Origin: Myxococcales bacterium
Lineage (GTDB): Bacteria > Myxococcota_A > Polyangia > Polyangiales > Ga0077539
Assembly (NCBI GenBank): GCA_016793325.1
Contig: JAEUKI010000045.1
Coordinates: 1 to 64,000, forward strand
Direction: 5' to 3'
Length of the DNA: 64,000 bases
The notes below the pieces were generated by a model, which saw only the letters and a list, made by a program, of their open reading frames with translations, was not told the origin of the DNA and searched no databases. The position numbers were made by a program, and so were the translations under genes. Below, in pieces: positions 7,630-16,034 of the stretch; positions within the stretch are counted from its first letter, which is position 1; the number at the start of each line of letters is the position of its first letter.

Positions 7630-9258
7630 ATGAAGGACCTTTTGCTCTATCTGTTGCCGATCGTGATCCTCTTCATCGGCGGGTTCACGCTGATGTTGGT
7701 GGACGCCTTCCAAAAAGAGGAAGGCGGCCTCGCGGTTCCGACGGCGATGCTCCACTTCGCCGCCGCGGCCGCGGCGCTCGCGCTCTGGCCCTACGCGGGA
7801 AACGCCGCGGACCTCGCGCGCGCTCAAGTCGCGTTCAACGGGTGGCTCGCGTTCGATCGCACCACCCTGTTTCTCGACATCACGATCGCGCTCGGCGGCG
7901 GGCTCACGACGCTGCTCGCGGGCTCGTATCTCGCGGAGCACAAGCTCGAGCGCGGCGAGTTCTACACGCTGATCACCTTCGCGAGCGCGGGCTGCATGAT
8001 GCTCGCCGGCGCGACGGACTTGATCATGCTGTTCATCGGCCTCGAGACGCTCTCGCTCGGCGTGTACGCGCTGACGGGCTTTCGACGCACGAGCGCGCGC
8101 TCGCAAGAAGGCGCGCTCAAGTACTTCTTGCTCGGATCGTTCGCGGCGGCGCTCTTGCTCTACGGCTCGGCGCTCCTCTACGGAATGACGGGCCACACGG
8201 ACCTCGCTGGCATCCGCGACGCGCTCGGTCGCGCCGTCGAGATGCCCGCGATCGCCGGACAAGAGGGCGCCGCGCAGTTCGTCGCCGTGCAACAGACGGT
8301 GCGCGATCGCGTGACGATCCTCGCGATGGTCCTCGTCGTCGCGGGCCTCGCGTTCAAAGTGGGCTCGGTGCCGTTTCACATGTGGACGCCGGACGCGTAC
8401 GAGGGCGCTCCGACGCCCGCGACCGCGTACATGGCCGTGACCGTGAAGGCCGCTGCGTTCGGCGCGATGCTCCGCGTGCTCATCGGCGTGTTCGGTGACA
8501 CCTCGGGTCCTGCGTCGCTCGCTGGCGGATGGCCGGGGCTGCTCGTGTGGCTCGCGGTGCTCTCGATGCTCATCGGAAACCTCGTGGCCCTCGCGCAGTC
8601 GAGCGTGAAGCGCATGCTCGCGTACTCGTCGATCGCGCACGGCGGGTACATCCTCGCGGCGTTCGTCGTCGCGCCGCGCGCCGAGTCGCTCGCGGGCGGA
8701 GGCGGATCGGTCGGACAGAGCGCGGCTGCGGCCGTTCTCTTCTACCTGCTCGCGTACACGGTCTCGAACGTCGGCGCGTTCGGCGCGCTGATCCTCGCCG
8801 GAAGCCGCGGCAAAGAAGCGGTCTCGTACGAGGACCTCGCGGGCCTCGGAAAGCGCCACCCGGCCGTCGCGCTCGCGCTCTCGTTCTTCGTCTTGTCGCT
8901 CGCGGGCATGCCGCCGACGGTGGGCTTCTTCGCGAAGTACAACGTGATCCGCAGCGCGATCGAAGCGGGCTACCCGTGGCTCGCGCTCGCGGTCGTGATC
9001 AACAGCGCGATCGGCGTGTACTACTACCTCCGCGTGATGGTGAAGATGTACATGCACGACCCGCAGCCGGGCGCAGTGCGCGCCGAGCCGATGAGCTCGC
9101 CGGGCATCTCGCTGACGCTCATCGCGACGGCGGGCATGGTGCTCGCGCTCGGAATGATGCCGCAGCGCTTCTACGGCTACGCGCTCGAGGCCGTGAAGCT
9201 CGCGGCTGCACCCATTGCGGCTGCGCCCGCGGACGCTCCGCCCGCGAACGCGAACTGA
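7630..9258 (+). CDS. nuoN: NADH-quinone oxidoreductase subunit N
   Basis: Third antiporter-like subunit of complex I and last gene of the local operon. It has the Glu in LFIGLETLSLGVYALTGF, Lys in FKVGSVPFHMWTPDAYEGAPTP (motif split over a loop and helix), and Lys in SSVKRMLAYSSIAHGGYIL. The 542 residues are slightly longer than usual, with an Ala/Pro-rich tail. A GC-rich inverted repeat follows at 9300-9322 and may end the operon. With NuoL, M, J and K this gives most of the membrane arm, but NuoH and NuoA are not in the window. Confidence 0.96.
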   Translation: MKDLLLYLLPIVILFIGGFTLMLVDAFQKEEGGLAVPTAMLHFAAAAAALALWPYAGNAADLARAQVAFNGWLAFDRTTLFLDITIALGGGLTTLLAGSYLAEHKLERGEFYTLITFASAGCMMLAGATDLIMLFIGLETLSLGVYALTGFRRTSARSQEGALKYFLLGSFAAALLLYGSALLYGMTGHTDLAGIRDALGRAVEMPAIAGQEGAAQFVAVQQTVRDRVTILAMVLVVAGLAFKVGSVPFHMWTPDAYEGAPTPATAYMAVTVKAAAFGAMLRVLIGVFGDTSGPASLAGGWPGLLVWLAVLSMLIGNLVALAQSSVKRMLAYSSIAHGGYILAAFVVAPRAESLAGGGGSVGQSAAAAVLFYLLAYTVSNVGAFGALILAGSRGKEAVSYEDLAGLGKRHPAVALALSFFVLSLAGMPPTVGFFAKYNVIRSAIEAGYPWLALAVVINSAIGVYYYLRVMVKMYMHDPQPGAVRAEPMSSPGISLTLIATAGMVLALGMMPQRFYGYALEAVKLAAAPIAAAPADAPPANAN

Positions 9259-9299
9259 TCGACGCTACGGCGGCTTCGGGGGAGACGGACGACACAAGA

Positions 9300-9322
9300 G
9301 CGGCTCGATGGGGACGAGCCGC
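9300..9322 (+). terminator. Possible terminator hairpin after nuoN
   Basis: An 8-bp perfect inverted repeat, GCGGCTCG and CGAGCCGC with a 7-base loop, begins 41 bases after the nuoN stop. There is no T-run after it, so it is at best an L-shaped or weak intrinsic terminator in this GC-rich genome. Confidence 0.35.
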
Positions 9323-9462
9323 GAAGCGAGACGTGGTGGTAGGCGGACGCCACGGGCTCGCGGCGCGAGTGCCAACGCAGTTGCCGATCGACGGTGCGTT
9401 CGAAGAATTGTGGAAGCGCATCGCTTGGCGAACAGTTGCAGATGCGCGGTAGGTTTCAGGCG

Positions 9463-10407
9463 ATGACGATCGGGACTGTTCGAGCGTTGGCTGGTGGAGT
9501 GTCACTTGCGTTGGCGATCGCGGGCTGTCGCGAGCCAGCGCCGCAGGCTCGAACCACCAACACACCCCAGACGCGCGAGGCGCAAGACTCGGGCGTGGCC
9601 GAGCCTGCGCGCGATGCGGGCGTCGCAGAGGGCGAGGGCGGCACGTTTGGTGTTGCGCCCGTGCCCGGCGCAGGCGCTCCCGTCGCGGGCCCCACGGGAA
9701 CGATCGAGGGAACGGTGTATCTCGACGGCCCGATCCCCGCGGGCGATCCGATCGAGCTGCCCGCGGCGTTCTTGGGCAAGCGCGGGTGCCCCGACGCGGC
9801 GCGACGGTACGCGCAGCCGTTCGACATCACGACGCCAGGTCCCCTCGGCGGGGTGTTGGTCGCGGTCGAAGCGCGTGCGCCGGGGCTCGGTCCCGTGGTC
9901 ACGCGTCGCATCGTCGTCCGCGACTGCGACGTGACGCCGCGGTTCATCTTCGCGAAGGAGAACGACATCATCGAGCTCGAGTCGACCTCGCGAACGCCGC
10001 ACTTGCCGGTGATCGTGGGCTCGGGCGAGTCGATCAACCAGCTGTTGCTCCCGGGACAATCGCCGCGTCGATTGGTGTTTCCGCAGCCGGGGGAGTTTCC
10101 GCTGACGTTCCGCGATCTGCCCGAGTTCGTCGGCGCGATGATCTATCGCCTTCGTCAGCGCTTCATCGATACGACCGACGTCGCGGGGCGCTATCGCATC
10201 ACGGATGTTCCCGTCGGCACCGTGAACATCAACGCGTGGATCCCCGGCGCGCGTCCGTCGCAGCTGTCCGTGGTCGTGACCGCCGGACAGACGTCTCGAC
10301 AGGATTTTCACTTGCTCGCTGCGCCGCGTCCGCGACAGCCCGTTCAAGGCATTCGCCACAACGACGGGACCGTGCGAACCCCGTCGGGGCAGATCATTCC
10401 GCAGTGA
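9463..10407 (+). CDS. Lipoprotein with cupredoxin-like and carboxypeptidase-regulatory-like domains
   Basis: The ATG at 9463 gives a lipoprotein signal: a hydrophobic stretch ending in the lipobox LAIAGC, so the mature protein should be lipid-anchored from that Cys. An Ala/Gly/Pro-rich linker follows. Then comes GTIEGTVYLDGPIP, a beta-sandwich start common to carboxypeptidase-regulatory-like domains, a cupredoxin-like middle (FIFAKENDIIELES, then TPHLPVIVGSG), and a second short beta domain (GRYRITDVPVGTVNINAWIPG) near the end. I see no clear copper ligand set. Proteins of this build are common in myxobacterial envelopes. The exact role is unknown. An upstream ATG at 9442 is less likely because it places extra residues before the signal peptide. 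Confidence 0.7.
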   Translation: MTIGTVRALAGGVSLALAIAGCREPAPQARTTNTPQTREAQDSGVAEPARDAGVAEGEGGTFGVAPVPGAGAPVAGPTGTIEGTVYLDGPIPAGDPIELPAAFLGKRGCPDAARRYAQPFDITTPGPLGGVLVAVEARAPGLGPVVTRRIVVRDCDVTPRFIFAKENDIIELESTSRTPHLPVIVGSGESINQLLLPGQSPRRLVFPQPGEFPLTFRDLPEFVGAMIYRLRQRFIDTTDVAGRYRITDVPVGTVNINAWIPGARPSQLSVVVTAGQTSRQDFHLLAAPRPRQPVQGIRHNDGTVRTPSGQIIPQ

Positions 10408-10549
10408 ACGCTCGCGCGCGCTCGCCGTGCGCGCGATGTGCACAGCTTGCGTGCGGCGCGCGTTCTTGCGTTGGGTGTGCCCTGAATTCCGCGGATTTTG
10501 CAGATCGCGCGTTGGTACGTTCCTCGCTCTGCGTGCGGCGAGGAAAGAC

Positions 10550-10933
10550 ATGAAGAACCATCACGCCGCGGTTTGGCTCGATCACGAAGAAGCCCGTGTG
10601 TTCTTGTTTCACCAAGACGACGTGGACCTCGTGAAGGTGCACCCGGACAAGCCTCACCATCACTTGCACAACAAGTCCGACCCCAAAGGCGGTCGCCGCG
10701 CCTCCGCGGATCCACACTTCTTCGAGGGCATCGCGAAGCACCTCGAGGACGCAGCAGAGTTCGTCGTGCTCGGGCCCGCCACGGCGAAGCTCGAGTTCGT
10801 GAAGTGGATCCACAAGGGCGCGCACGGACTCGAGCCGCGCCTCGTGGGCGTCGAGACCGTCGATCATCCGACGGACGGACAGATCATCGCGTACGCGAAG
10901 AAGTACTTTCGCGCCGCGGATCGCATGCGCTGA
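10550..10933 (+). CDS. Small conserved protein, possibly of the baeRF / 'translational machinery protein' family
   Basis: I chose the ATG at 10550 because AGGAAAG lies just before it and the product then starts with MKNHHAAVWLDHEEARVF, a beginning I recall from small proteins named 'translational machinery protein' in databases and linked to bacterial relatives of the archaeal/eukaryotic release factor fold. Other recalled marks are a central VVLGPATAKLEF and the C-terminal DHPTDGQIIAYAKKYFRAADRM. It has 127 residues and no signal peptide or membrane segment, so it is cytosolic. It stands alone, convergent with pdxH. The family name is from memory, and the function is not established. Confidence 0.6.
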   Translation: MKNHHAAVWLDHEEARVFLFHQDDVDLVKVHPDKPHHHLHNKSDPKGGRRASADPHFFEGIAKHLEDAAEFVVLGPATAKLEFVKWIHKGAHGLEPRLVGVETVDHPTDGQIIAYAKKYFRAADRMR

Positions 10934-11015
10934 ATCGCGCTGCGTGATCGGGTCGTACGTCGCCGCGTTGGCTCAACAGCGGTGTCGAAGCGGAGCTGCG
11001 ATCAACGCGCGCGGA

Positions 11016-11669
11016 TCAGGGCGACAAGCGCGCGCGCTTCCAGCTCTTGGGCTCGCGCGTGAACGCGATGCGATCGTGCATGCGGCTACGGCGCCCTTGC
11101 CAGAACTCGATCGCGCTCGGAACGATGAGGTAGCCGCCCCAGTACGTCGGTCGCTCGACGTCCTTGCCTTCGAACCGCGCCGCGGCCTCGGCGAACCGCG
11201 ACTCCATCTGCGCGCGTCCGTCGATCGCTTCGCTCTGCGGAGAGGCCCACGCGCCGAGCTGCGATGCGCGCGGTCGCGTCGCCCAATACGCGTCGCACTC
11301 TTCGTCCGAGAGGAGCTCGGCGCGCCCCTGGACGCGCACTTGTCGCTCGAGCTCGGGCCAGAAGAAGGTCAACGCGACGCGCGACTCGTGCGCGATCGCG
11401 CGCCCTTTGCGGCTCGATCGGTTGGTAAAAAACGAGAAGCCCCGGTTGTCGAGCGCCTTCAACAGGACGATGCGCGCCGAGGGAAATCCATCGGCGTCGA
11501 CCGTCGAGAGCGTCATCGCGTTGGGCTCGTTCACCTGCGCGGCCAGCGCTTCGTCGAACCATTGCGCGAAGAACGCGAGCGGGTCCGAAGGCACCGACGC
11601 TTCGTCGAGCGCGTGCTGCGAGTAGTCTTTTCGAATCGCGTGGAGGGAGGTGCGATCGTGGTTGGTCAT
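11016..11669 (-). CDS. pdxH: Pyridoxamine 5'-phosphate oxidase
   Basis: FMN enzyme that oxidises pyridoxine- or pyridoxamine-5'-phosphate to pyridoxal 5'-phosphate, the last step of vitamin B6 synthesis and salvage. The 217 residues match the family. Visible marks are the FMN-binding stretches PSARIVLLKALDNRGFSFFTN and SRKGRAIAHESRVALTFFWP, the substrate-site RVQGRAE, and the C-terminal signature IEFWQGRRSRMHDRI. It lies 107 bases downstream of the sigma-54 response regulator on the same strand and is probably transcribed separately. Confidence 0.95.
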   Translation of the reverse strand: MTNHDRTSLHAIRKDYSQHALDEASVPSDPLAFFAQWFDEALAAQVNEPNAMTLSTVDADGFPSARIVLLKALDNRGFSFFTNRSSRKGRAIAHESRVALTFFWPELERQVRVQGRAELLSDEECDAYWATRPRASQLGAWASPQSEAIDGRAQMESRFAEAAARFEGKDVERPTYWGGYLIVPSAIEFWQGRRSRMHDRIAFTREPKSWKRARLSP

Positions 11670-11775
11670 GGCTGCCGTTCGCTCGATAGCAGAGCGCGGG
11701 CCAACGCCCTCTGCAACCGCTCGCGGTGGGTCAGCGCTCGATTGGGCGCTGGGTCAGCGCCGCGCCCAGGTCGCG

Positions 11776-13227
11776 TCACTTCGGCGCGTTGGGCGGCTGC
11801 GACAGCGTCGCGCCCGAGTCGCCGACGCCGTACAGCCGTAGCTTGTTGTAGAGCGTCTTGCGATCGAGGCCGAGGATCTCAGCGGTGCGCGTTCGGTGTC
11901 CGTTGGTGGCCTCGAGCACGCGGAGGATGTAGCGCCGCTCGATCTCTTCGAGCTTGGGAAACTCGTCGGGCGCGCTCGCGGACACGATGACGTGCGTCGG
12001 AGAGAACTGTCGCACGCGGTCGGGCAGGTCCGCGGCGGTGAGCTGATCGCCTCGCGCGAGGGCCACGGCGCGCTCGATCACGTTGACGAGCTCGCGGACG
12101 TTGCCGGGCCAGTTGTACTCGAGCATGAGCCGCGCGCAGTCGGGCGCGATCTCGATGGGCTTCTTGTGGTCTCGCGCGGAGATGCGTCGAATGAACTCTT
12201 GCGCGAGCAGCAGCACGTCGTTGCCGCGGGCGCGAAGGGGCGGGAGCGAGACCTCGAGCACGTTGAGGCGAAAGTACAGGTCCTCGCGAAACAGGCCGTC
12301 GACGACGAGGTTCTGCAGATCGCGGTTGGTCGCGGCGATCACGCGCGCGTCGAAGGCGACCTCTGCGTCCGAGCCGACGGGACGAACGGTGTGCTCTTGG
12401 AGCGCGCGCAAGAGCTTGGCTTGCAGCGCCTTCGGGAGCTCGCCGACCTCGTCGAGGAAGATCGTTCCGCCGTTGGCGCGGACGAACAAGCCGGTGCGCG
12501 CGGTGCGCGCGTCGGTGAACGCGCCGCGCGTGTGCCCGAAGAGCTCGCTCTCGAGGAGCGTCTCGGGGATCGCCGCGCAGTTGACCGCGACGAACGGGCC
12601 GTGCGCGCGGCGGCTGCGGGCGTGAATCGCGCGCGCGACGAGCTCTTTGCCCGTGCCCGTGTCCCCGGTGACGAGCGCGGCGGCGGAGCTCTGCGCGACG
12701 CGGTCGACGAGGGCGAACAGCTGCTCCATCTCGGGGCTTCGCCCGATGAGGTCACCGAAGGCCACGGGCGCGCCGCGCGACTCGCGGAGCGCGCGGAGCT
12801 CACCGCGCAATCGCTTGGCCTCGAGCGCGCGCTGCACGCGCAGCAAGAGCTCGTCGGGCTCGAAGGGCTTCGGGACGAAGTCGTACGCCCCCGCGCGGAT
12901 CGCGCTCACCGCGAGATCCACGGTGCCGAACGCCGTGATCACGATCACGGCCGTCTCGGGCGCCTGTTCGTGAATCCGCGCTGTCAGATCGATGCCTGTC
13001 ATCCCCTTGCCCATGCGAACGTCGGTCACGACGAGGTCGACGAGGCTCTGCTGAATCCTGTCGAGCGCAGCCTGACCCGACGCGACGTGCTCGACGACCA
13101 TCGTCTTCGAGGACAACGCGCTGACGAGCATCTCGCCCATCGCCTTGTCGTCGTCGACGACGAGGAGCCGCGCTGGTTGATTCGTGGAGGACTGCGGGGA
13201 CGGTGAATCGGTGGATGTTGTGGTCAC
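11776..13227 (-). CDS. NtrC-type sigma-54-dependent response regulator
   Basis: Three domains are visible. The receiver (about 20-135) has acidic D25/D26, phospho-acceptor D69 and K120. The AAA+ domain (about 155-395) has Walker A GDTGTGKE at 178-185 and the sigma-54 contact loop as GAFTDA at 225-230 instead of GAFTGA. A C-terminal Fis-type helix-turn-helix ends in RKTLYNKLRLYGV. No ATG precedes the receiver, so I chose the GTG at 13227, which gives 483 residues, the usual length. It is divergent from a histidine kinase 148 bases away and the two are almost certainly a pair. The signal and targets are unknown. Confidence 0.9.
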   Translation of the reverse strand: MTTTSTDSPSPQSSTNQPARLLVVDDDKAMGEMLVSALSSKTMVVEHVASGQAALDRIQQSLVDLVVTDVRMGKGMTGIDLTARIHEQAPETAVIVITAFGTVDLAVSAIRAGAYDFVPKPFEPDELLLRVQRALEAKRLRGELRALRESRGAPVAFGDLIGRSPEMEQLFALVDRVAQSSAAALVTGDTGTGKELVARAIHARSRRAHGPFVAVNCAAIPETLLESELFGHTRGAFTDARTARTGLFVRANGGTIFLDEVGELPKALQAKLLRALQEHTVRPVGSDAEVAFDARVIAATNRDLQNLVVDGLFREDLYFRLNVLEVSLPPLRARGNDVLLLAQEFIRRISARDHKKPIEIAPDCARLMLEYNWPGNVRELVNVIERAVALARGDQLTAADLPDRVRQFSPTHVIVSASAPDEFPKLEEIERRYILRVLEATNGHRTRTAEILGLDRKTLYNKLRLYGVGDSGATLSQPPNAPK

Positions 13228-13374
13228 AGGTGTGAGTCCTGTTTCGGGAGTCCAGCGGCGGCGAAAAACTCGATTTGTGTGGGCGCGACCGCGTCGAACG
13301 ATGAGGGGCGGTGTGGGATCGCGCGAGTGTTCCGAGGCAGCGGGGCGTTCGGGGCGTGGTACCGAATGCTCGTC

Positions 13375-14808
13375 ATGAGCATCGTGACTCGTTTGTGGCT
13401 CGCGATCGTGGTTGCCATCGCGGTTGTGCTCAGCATCGGGGCGTTTCTTCGAGTTCGGGTCGAGCAGGACCTCTTGATGGACGCGACGCTCCGCGACCGG
13501 CAGTTCTTCGGGCAGGCGTTGCGCGCGGCGTTGGCCGCGTCTGCGGACCCTGCGGCGAGCGCTCGCGCGTTGGTGGACGACGAGCGCTTGAAGCAGGGGC
13601 ACATCGACGTGAGCCTCGATCCACGAGGGCGCGCGCCGGACTGGCTCGCGTCGACGACGGACGAGCAGCGCGCGGCGTTTGCCCGAGGCGACATCGTTGT
13701 CGCTGCCGCCCGTCGGAGAATTCGAACGTTGGTTCCCGTGGTGCACGCGCCGGGCCAGCTGGTGATCGAGCTCGACGAGCCCCAAGACGTCCACGCGGCG
13801 GTCGAGCGATTGGCGCTCATCGCGGCGCTCATCCAAGCGATCGCGCTGATCGTTCTCGCGGGAACCGTGTCGTTGATCGTCGTTCGCGCGCTTCTGGCTC
13901 GCCCGCTCGCGGCGCTCGCGCAGCACGCCAAGCGCATCGGCGCGGGCGACCTCGAGGCGCGCACGAAGATCTCGGGCGTCGACGATGTGGGGATTCTCGC
14001 CTCGGAGATGAACGCGATGGCCGAACGGCTCTCGGTCGCGCGAACGGCGCTTCGCGAAGCAGAGACCGAGCGCGTCTCGCTTCAAGAGACACTTCGGCAC
14101 GGCGATCGGCTGCGCACCGTCGGCCAGCTCGCCGCCGCGCTCGCGCACGAGCTCGGAACGCCGATCAACACCGTCCTCGGTCACGCGAAGATCATCGAGA
14201 AGCGCACGGAAGACGAAGCGCTCGCGAAGGGCGCGCGGATCATCGCCGAGCAAGCGCAGCGGATGGCGGACCTCATCCGCGAGCTGCTCGATTTCGGGCG
14301 CAAGAAGACCGGCGAACGCAAAGAGCACCTCGTCGATGTGCTCGTGCAAAAGACCTGGGCGTTGCTCGAGCCGATCGCGCGAAAGAGCGGCGCGGAGTTC
14401 GAGCTCGCGAGCGATGGGAGCGCGAAGGTGCGCGTCGATTCGGGGCAGCTGCTGCAAGTGTTCTCGAACCTCGTCATGAACGCGATCCAAGCGATGCCCG
14501 AGGGAGGCGTGGTGCGCGCGACGGTCACGCGGCTCGAAGCGCGCTCGCTGGAGGTTCCGACGGACGTGCCTTCGGCCAAGGAGTTCGTGCGGATCTCGTT
14601 CATCGATCGCGGAGTGGGCGTGGATCCCGAGGACATCGCGCACGTGTTCGAGCCGTTTTTCACGCGCAAAAACGCAGGCGAAGGCACGGGGCTCGGCCTG
14701 TCCGTCGCCGACGGGATCGTGCGCGCCCACGGCGGCTGGATGCAGATCGAGTCGGAGCTACGCTCGGGGACGACCGTGCACGTGTACTTGCCCTCCGCCG
14801 ACCAGTGA
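13375..14808 (+). CDS. Membrane sensor histidine kinase (partner of the NtrC-type regulator)
   Basis: Start MSIVTRLWLAIVV places the first membrane helix at residues 5-25; a second helix lies at about 146-171, leaving a periplasmic sensor of about 120 residues between them. A HAMP linker follows (about 171-225), then the phospho-acceptor H258 in LAHELGTPIN. The ATPase domain has an N box (NLVMNAIQAMP), DRGVGV, FEPFFTRK and GTGLGLSVADGI. Two nearby ATGs (13366 and 13375) are possible starts. The gene overlaps the 3' end of the convergent sigma-54 activator by 51 bases. The HELGT type H box is typical of kinases paired with NtrC-like regulators, in line with its divergent neighbour. Confidence 0.92.
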   Translation: MSIVTRLWLAIVVAIAVVLSIGAFLRVRVEQDLLMDATLRDRQFFGQALRAALAASADPAASARALVDDERLKQGHIDVSLDPRGRAPDWLASTTDEQRAAFARGDIVVAAARRRIRTLVPVVHAPGQLVIELDEPQDVHAAVERLALIAALIQAIALIVLAGTVSLIVVRALLARPLAALAQHAKRIGAGDLEARTKISGVDDVGILASEMNAMAERLSVARTALREAETERVSLQETLRHGDRLRTVGQLAAALAHELGTPINTVLGHAKIIEKRTEDEALAKGARIIAEQAQRMADLIRELLDFGRKKTGERKEHLVDVLVQKTWALLEPIARKSGAEFELASDGSAKVRVDSGQLLQVFSNLVMNAIQAMPEGGVVRATVTRLEARSLEVPTDVPSAKEFVRISFIDRGVGVDPEDIAHVFEPFFTRKNAGEGTGLGLSVADGIVRAHGGWMQIESELRSGTTVHVYLPSADQ

Positions 14809-15846
14809 ATCGTGCGGGGCCGTGTCGCGCGCGGCGCGAGCCGCACCAACGGCCGCGTGCTCGACGTCGTCGCGCGCCAGGGTGCCGCGGTTGTTTGTGG
14901 CGCGTCGAACGGATCCTCGCGCGGTGTAGCGTTGAAGCGTCCGTTCGCTGACGCCGAGCTCGCGCGCGGCCTGTGCGAGCGTGCGGTTGCGCGCGATCGC
15001 AGACTCGATCGCCTCGCGAATCACGGCGGCGAGCGTCGGCGCGTGAGACTCGATCGGCGCAGGCGTCGCGGGCAACAACGGCGCGACGACGATCGGAAGA
15101 TCAACGGGGCGGATGGGGCGTCCGGCGCGGAGCAAGCACGCCCGCTCGAGAGCGTTGCGGAGCTCCCTGACGTTGCCCGGCCACTCGTACGCGAGCAACG
15201 CCGCCCGCGCTGCTCGCGTCAGCCTCGGGGGCGGCAGTCGATGCTGCGCGCGCAGCCCCTCGAGCAGCAGCGCCGTCAGCGGCGCGATGTCCTCTCTGCG
15301 CATTCGCAGCGGCGGTACAGAGAACGTGAGCGCTTGCACTCGGTAGTACAGGTCCGCGCGAAATCGACGAGCGCGCACCTCCTCGTCGAGCGGACGGAGC
15401 GTCGCGCAGATCACGCGGACATTGGCCGCGACTTTTTTGACCCCGCCGACGCGCATGAACTGGCGATTCTCGAGAAACCGAAGGAGCTTGGCTTGCTGAG
15501 AGAGCGGGAGCTCCGCGATTTCGTCGAGGAAGAGCGTTCCGTGCTGCGCTGCCTCTACCTTGCCGATGCTCCGCGTGGTGGCGCCCGTGAACGCGCCTCG
15601 TTCGTGGCCGAACAGCTCGCTCTCGAAGAGTTGTTCGGGGATGGCTGCGCAATTGATCGGCACGAACGGCGCTGATCGCCTCGTGGACCGCTCGTGAACG
15701 AATCGCGCGAGCACCTCCTTGCCCGTCCCCGTCTCTCCGTTGAGCGTGACGATCGCGTCCGTGTCGGCCACGCGCTCGAGCTCGGCGAGGAGCGACCTCA
15801 TGCGCCGCGAGCGCGACACGAGCAGCACTGAAGTCGCGCGGGACAT
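14758..15846 (-). CDS. PspF-like sigma-54 activator without a receiver domain
   Basis: A bacterial enhancer-binding protein made almost only of the AAA+ domain: Walker A GETGTGKE at residues 37-44, canonical GAFTGA at 84-89, LFLDEIAELP for Walker B, and the arginine-finger region RFRADLYYRVQ. The C-terminal helix-turn-helix is LAQAARELGVSERTLQRY, followed by an unusual polar tail of about 45 residues. There is no regulatory N-terminal domain, as in PspF, so control probably comes from a partner protein or from expression. I prefer the ATG at 15846 (362 residues) because a perfect 17-bp palindrome lies 11 bases upstream; an ATG at 15888 would put that palindrome inside the gene. It diverges from the Dab-like cluster. 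Confidence 0.85.
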   Translation of the reverse strand: MSRATSVLLVSRSRRMRSLLAELERVADTDAIVTLNGETGTGKEVLARFVHERSTRRSAPFVPINCAAIPEQLFESELFGHERGAFTGATTRSIGKVEAAQHGTLFLDEIAELPLSQQAKLLRFLENRQFMRVGGVKKVAANVRVICATLRPLDEEVRARRFRADLYYRVQALTFSVPPLRMRREDIAPLTALLLEGLRAQHRLPPPRLTRAARAALLAYEWPGNVRELRNALERACLLRAGRPIRPVDLPIVVAPLLPATPAPIESHAPTLAAVIREAIESAIARNRTLAQAARELGVSERTLQRYTARGSVRRATNNRGTLARDDVEHAAVGAARAARDTAPHDSLVGGGQVHVHGRPRA

Positions 15847-15856
15847 CACCCGAGCG

Positions 15857-15873
15857 TACGACAACTTGTCGTA
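15857..15873. promoter_or_regulatory. Perfect 17-bp palindrome, probable operator
   Basis: TACGACAA-C-TTGTCGTA is a perfect inverted repeat of two 8-base arms around one base. It sits 11 bases before the chosen start of the sigma-54 activator, in the gap between that gene and the methyltransferase-dab operon. Such a dyad fits a dimeric helix-turn-helix protein, either the activator itself or an unknown repressor. Confidence 0.5.
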
Positions 15874-16034
15874 AACGGCAGTCTGCATCCCCCTAATCGC
15901 GCAACGTAGGGCGACAAACGCGGTCTTGCGGCCGCCATTGGGTGTCTGCCCATGCGCGCGCTCGCGCAGAGCGCAACTCGTCGAGGAATTCTCTGCAGGT
16001 TTGGCCTTGGCGCGACTCGTGCGGTGTTGTTCGC

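Noticed and set aside
5923..9057. A 1044-codon minus-strand frame over nuoM and nuoN
   Set aside because: Antisense to two proteins with intact catalytic motifs; no ribosome site or domain of its own.
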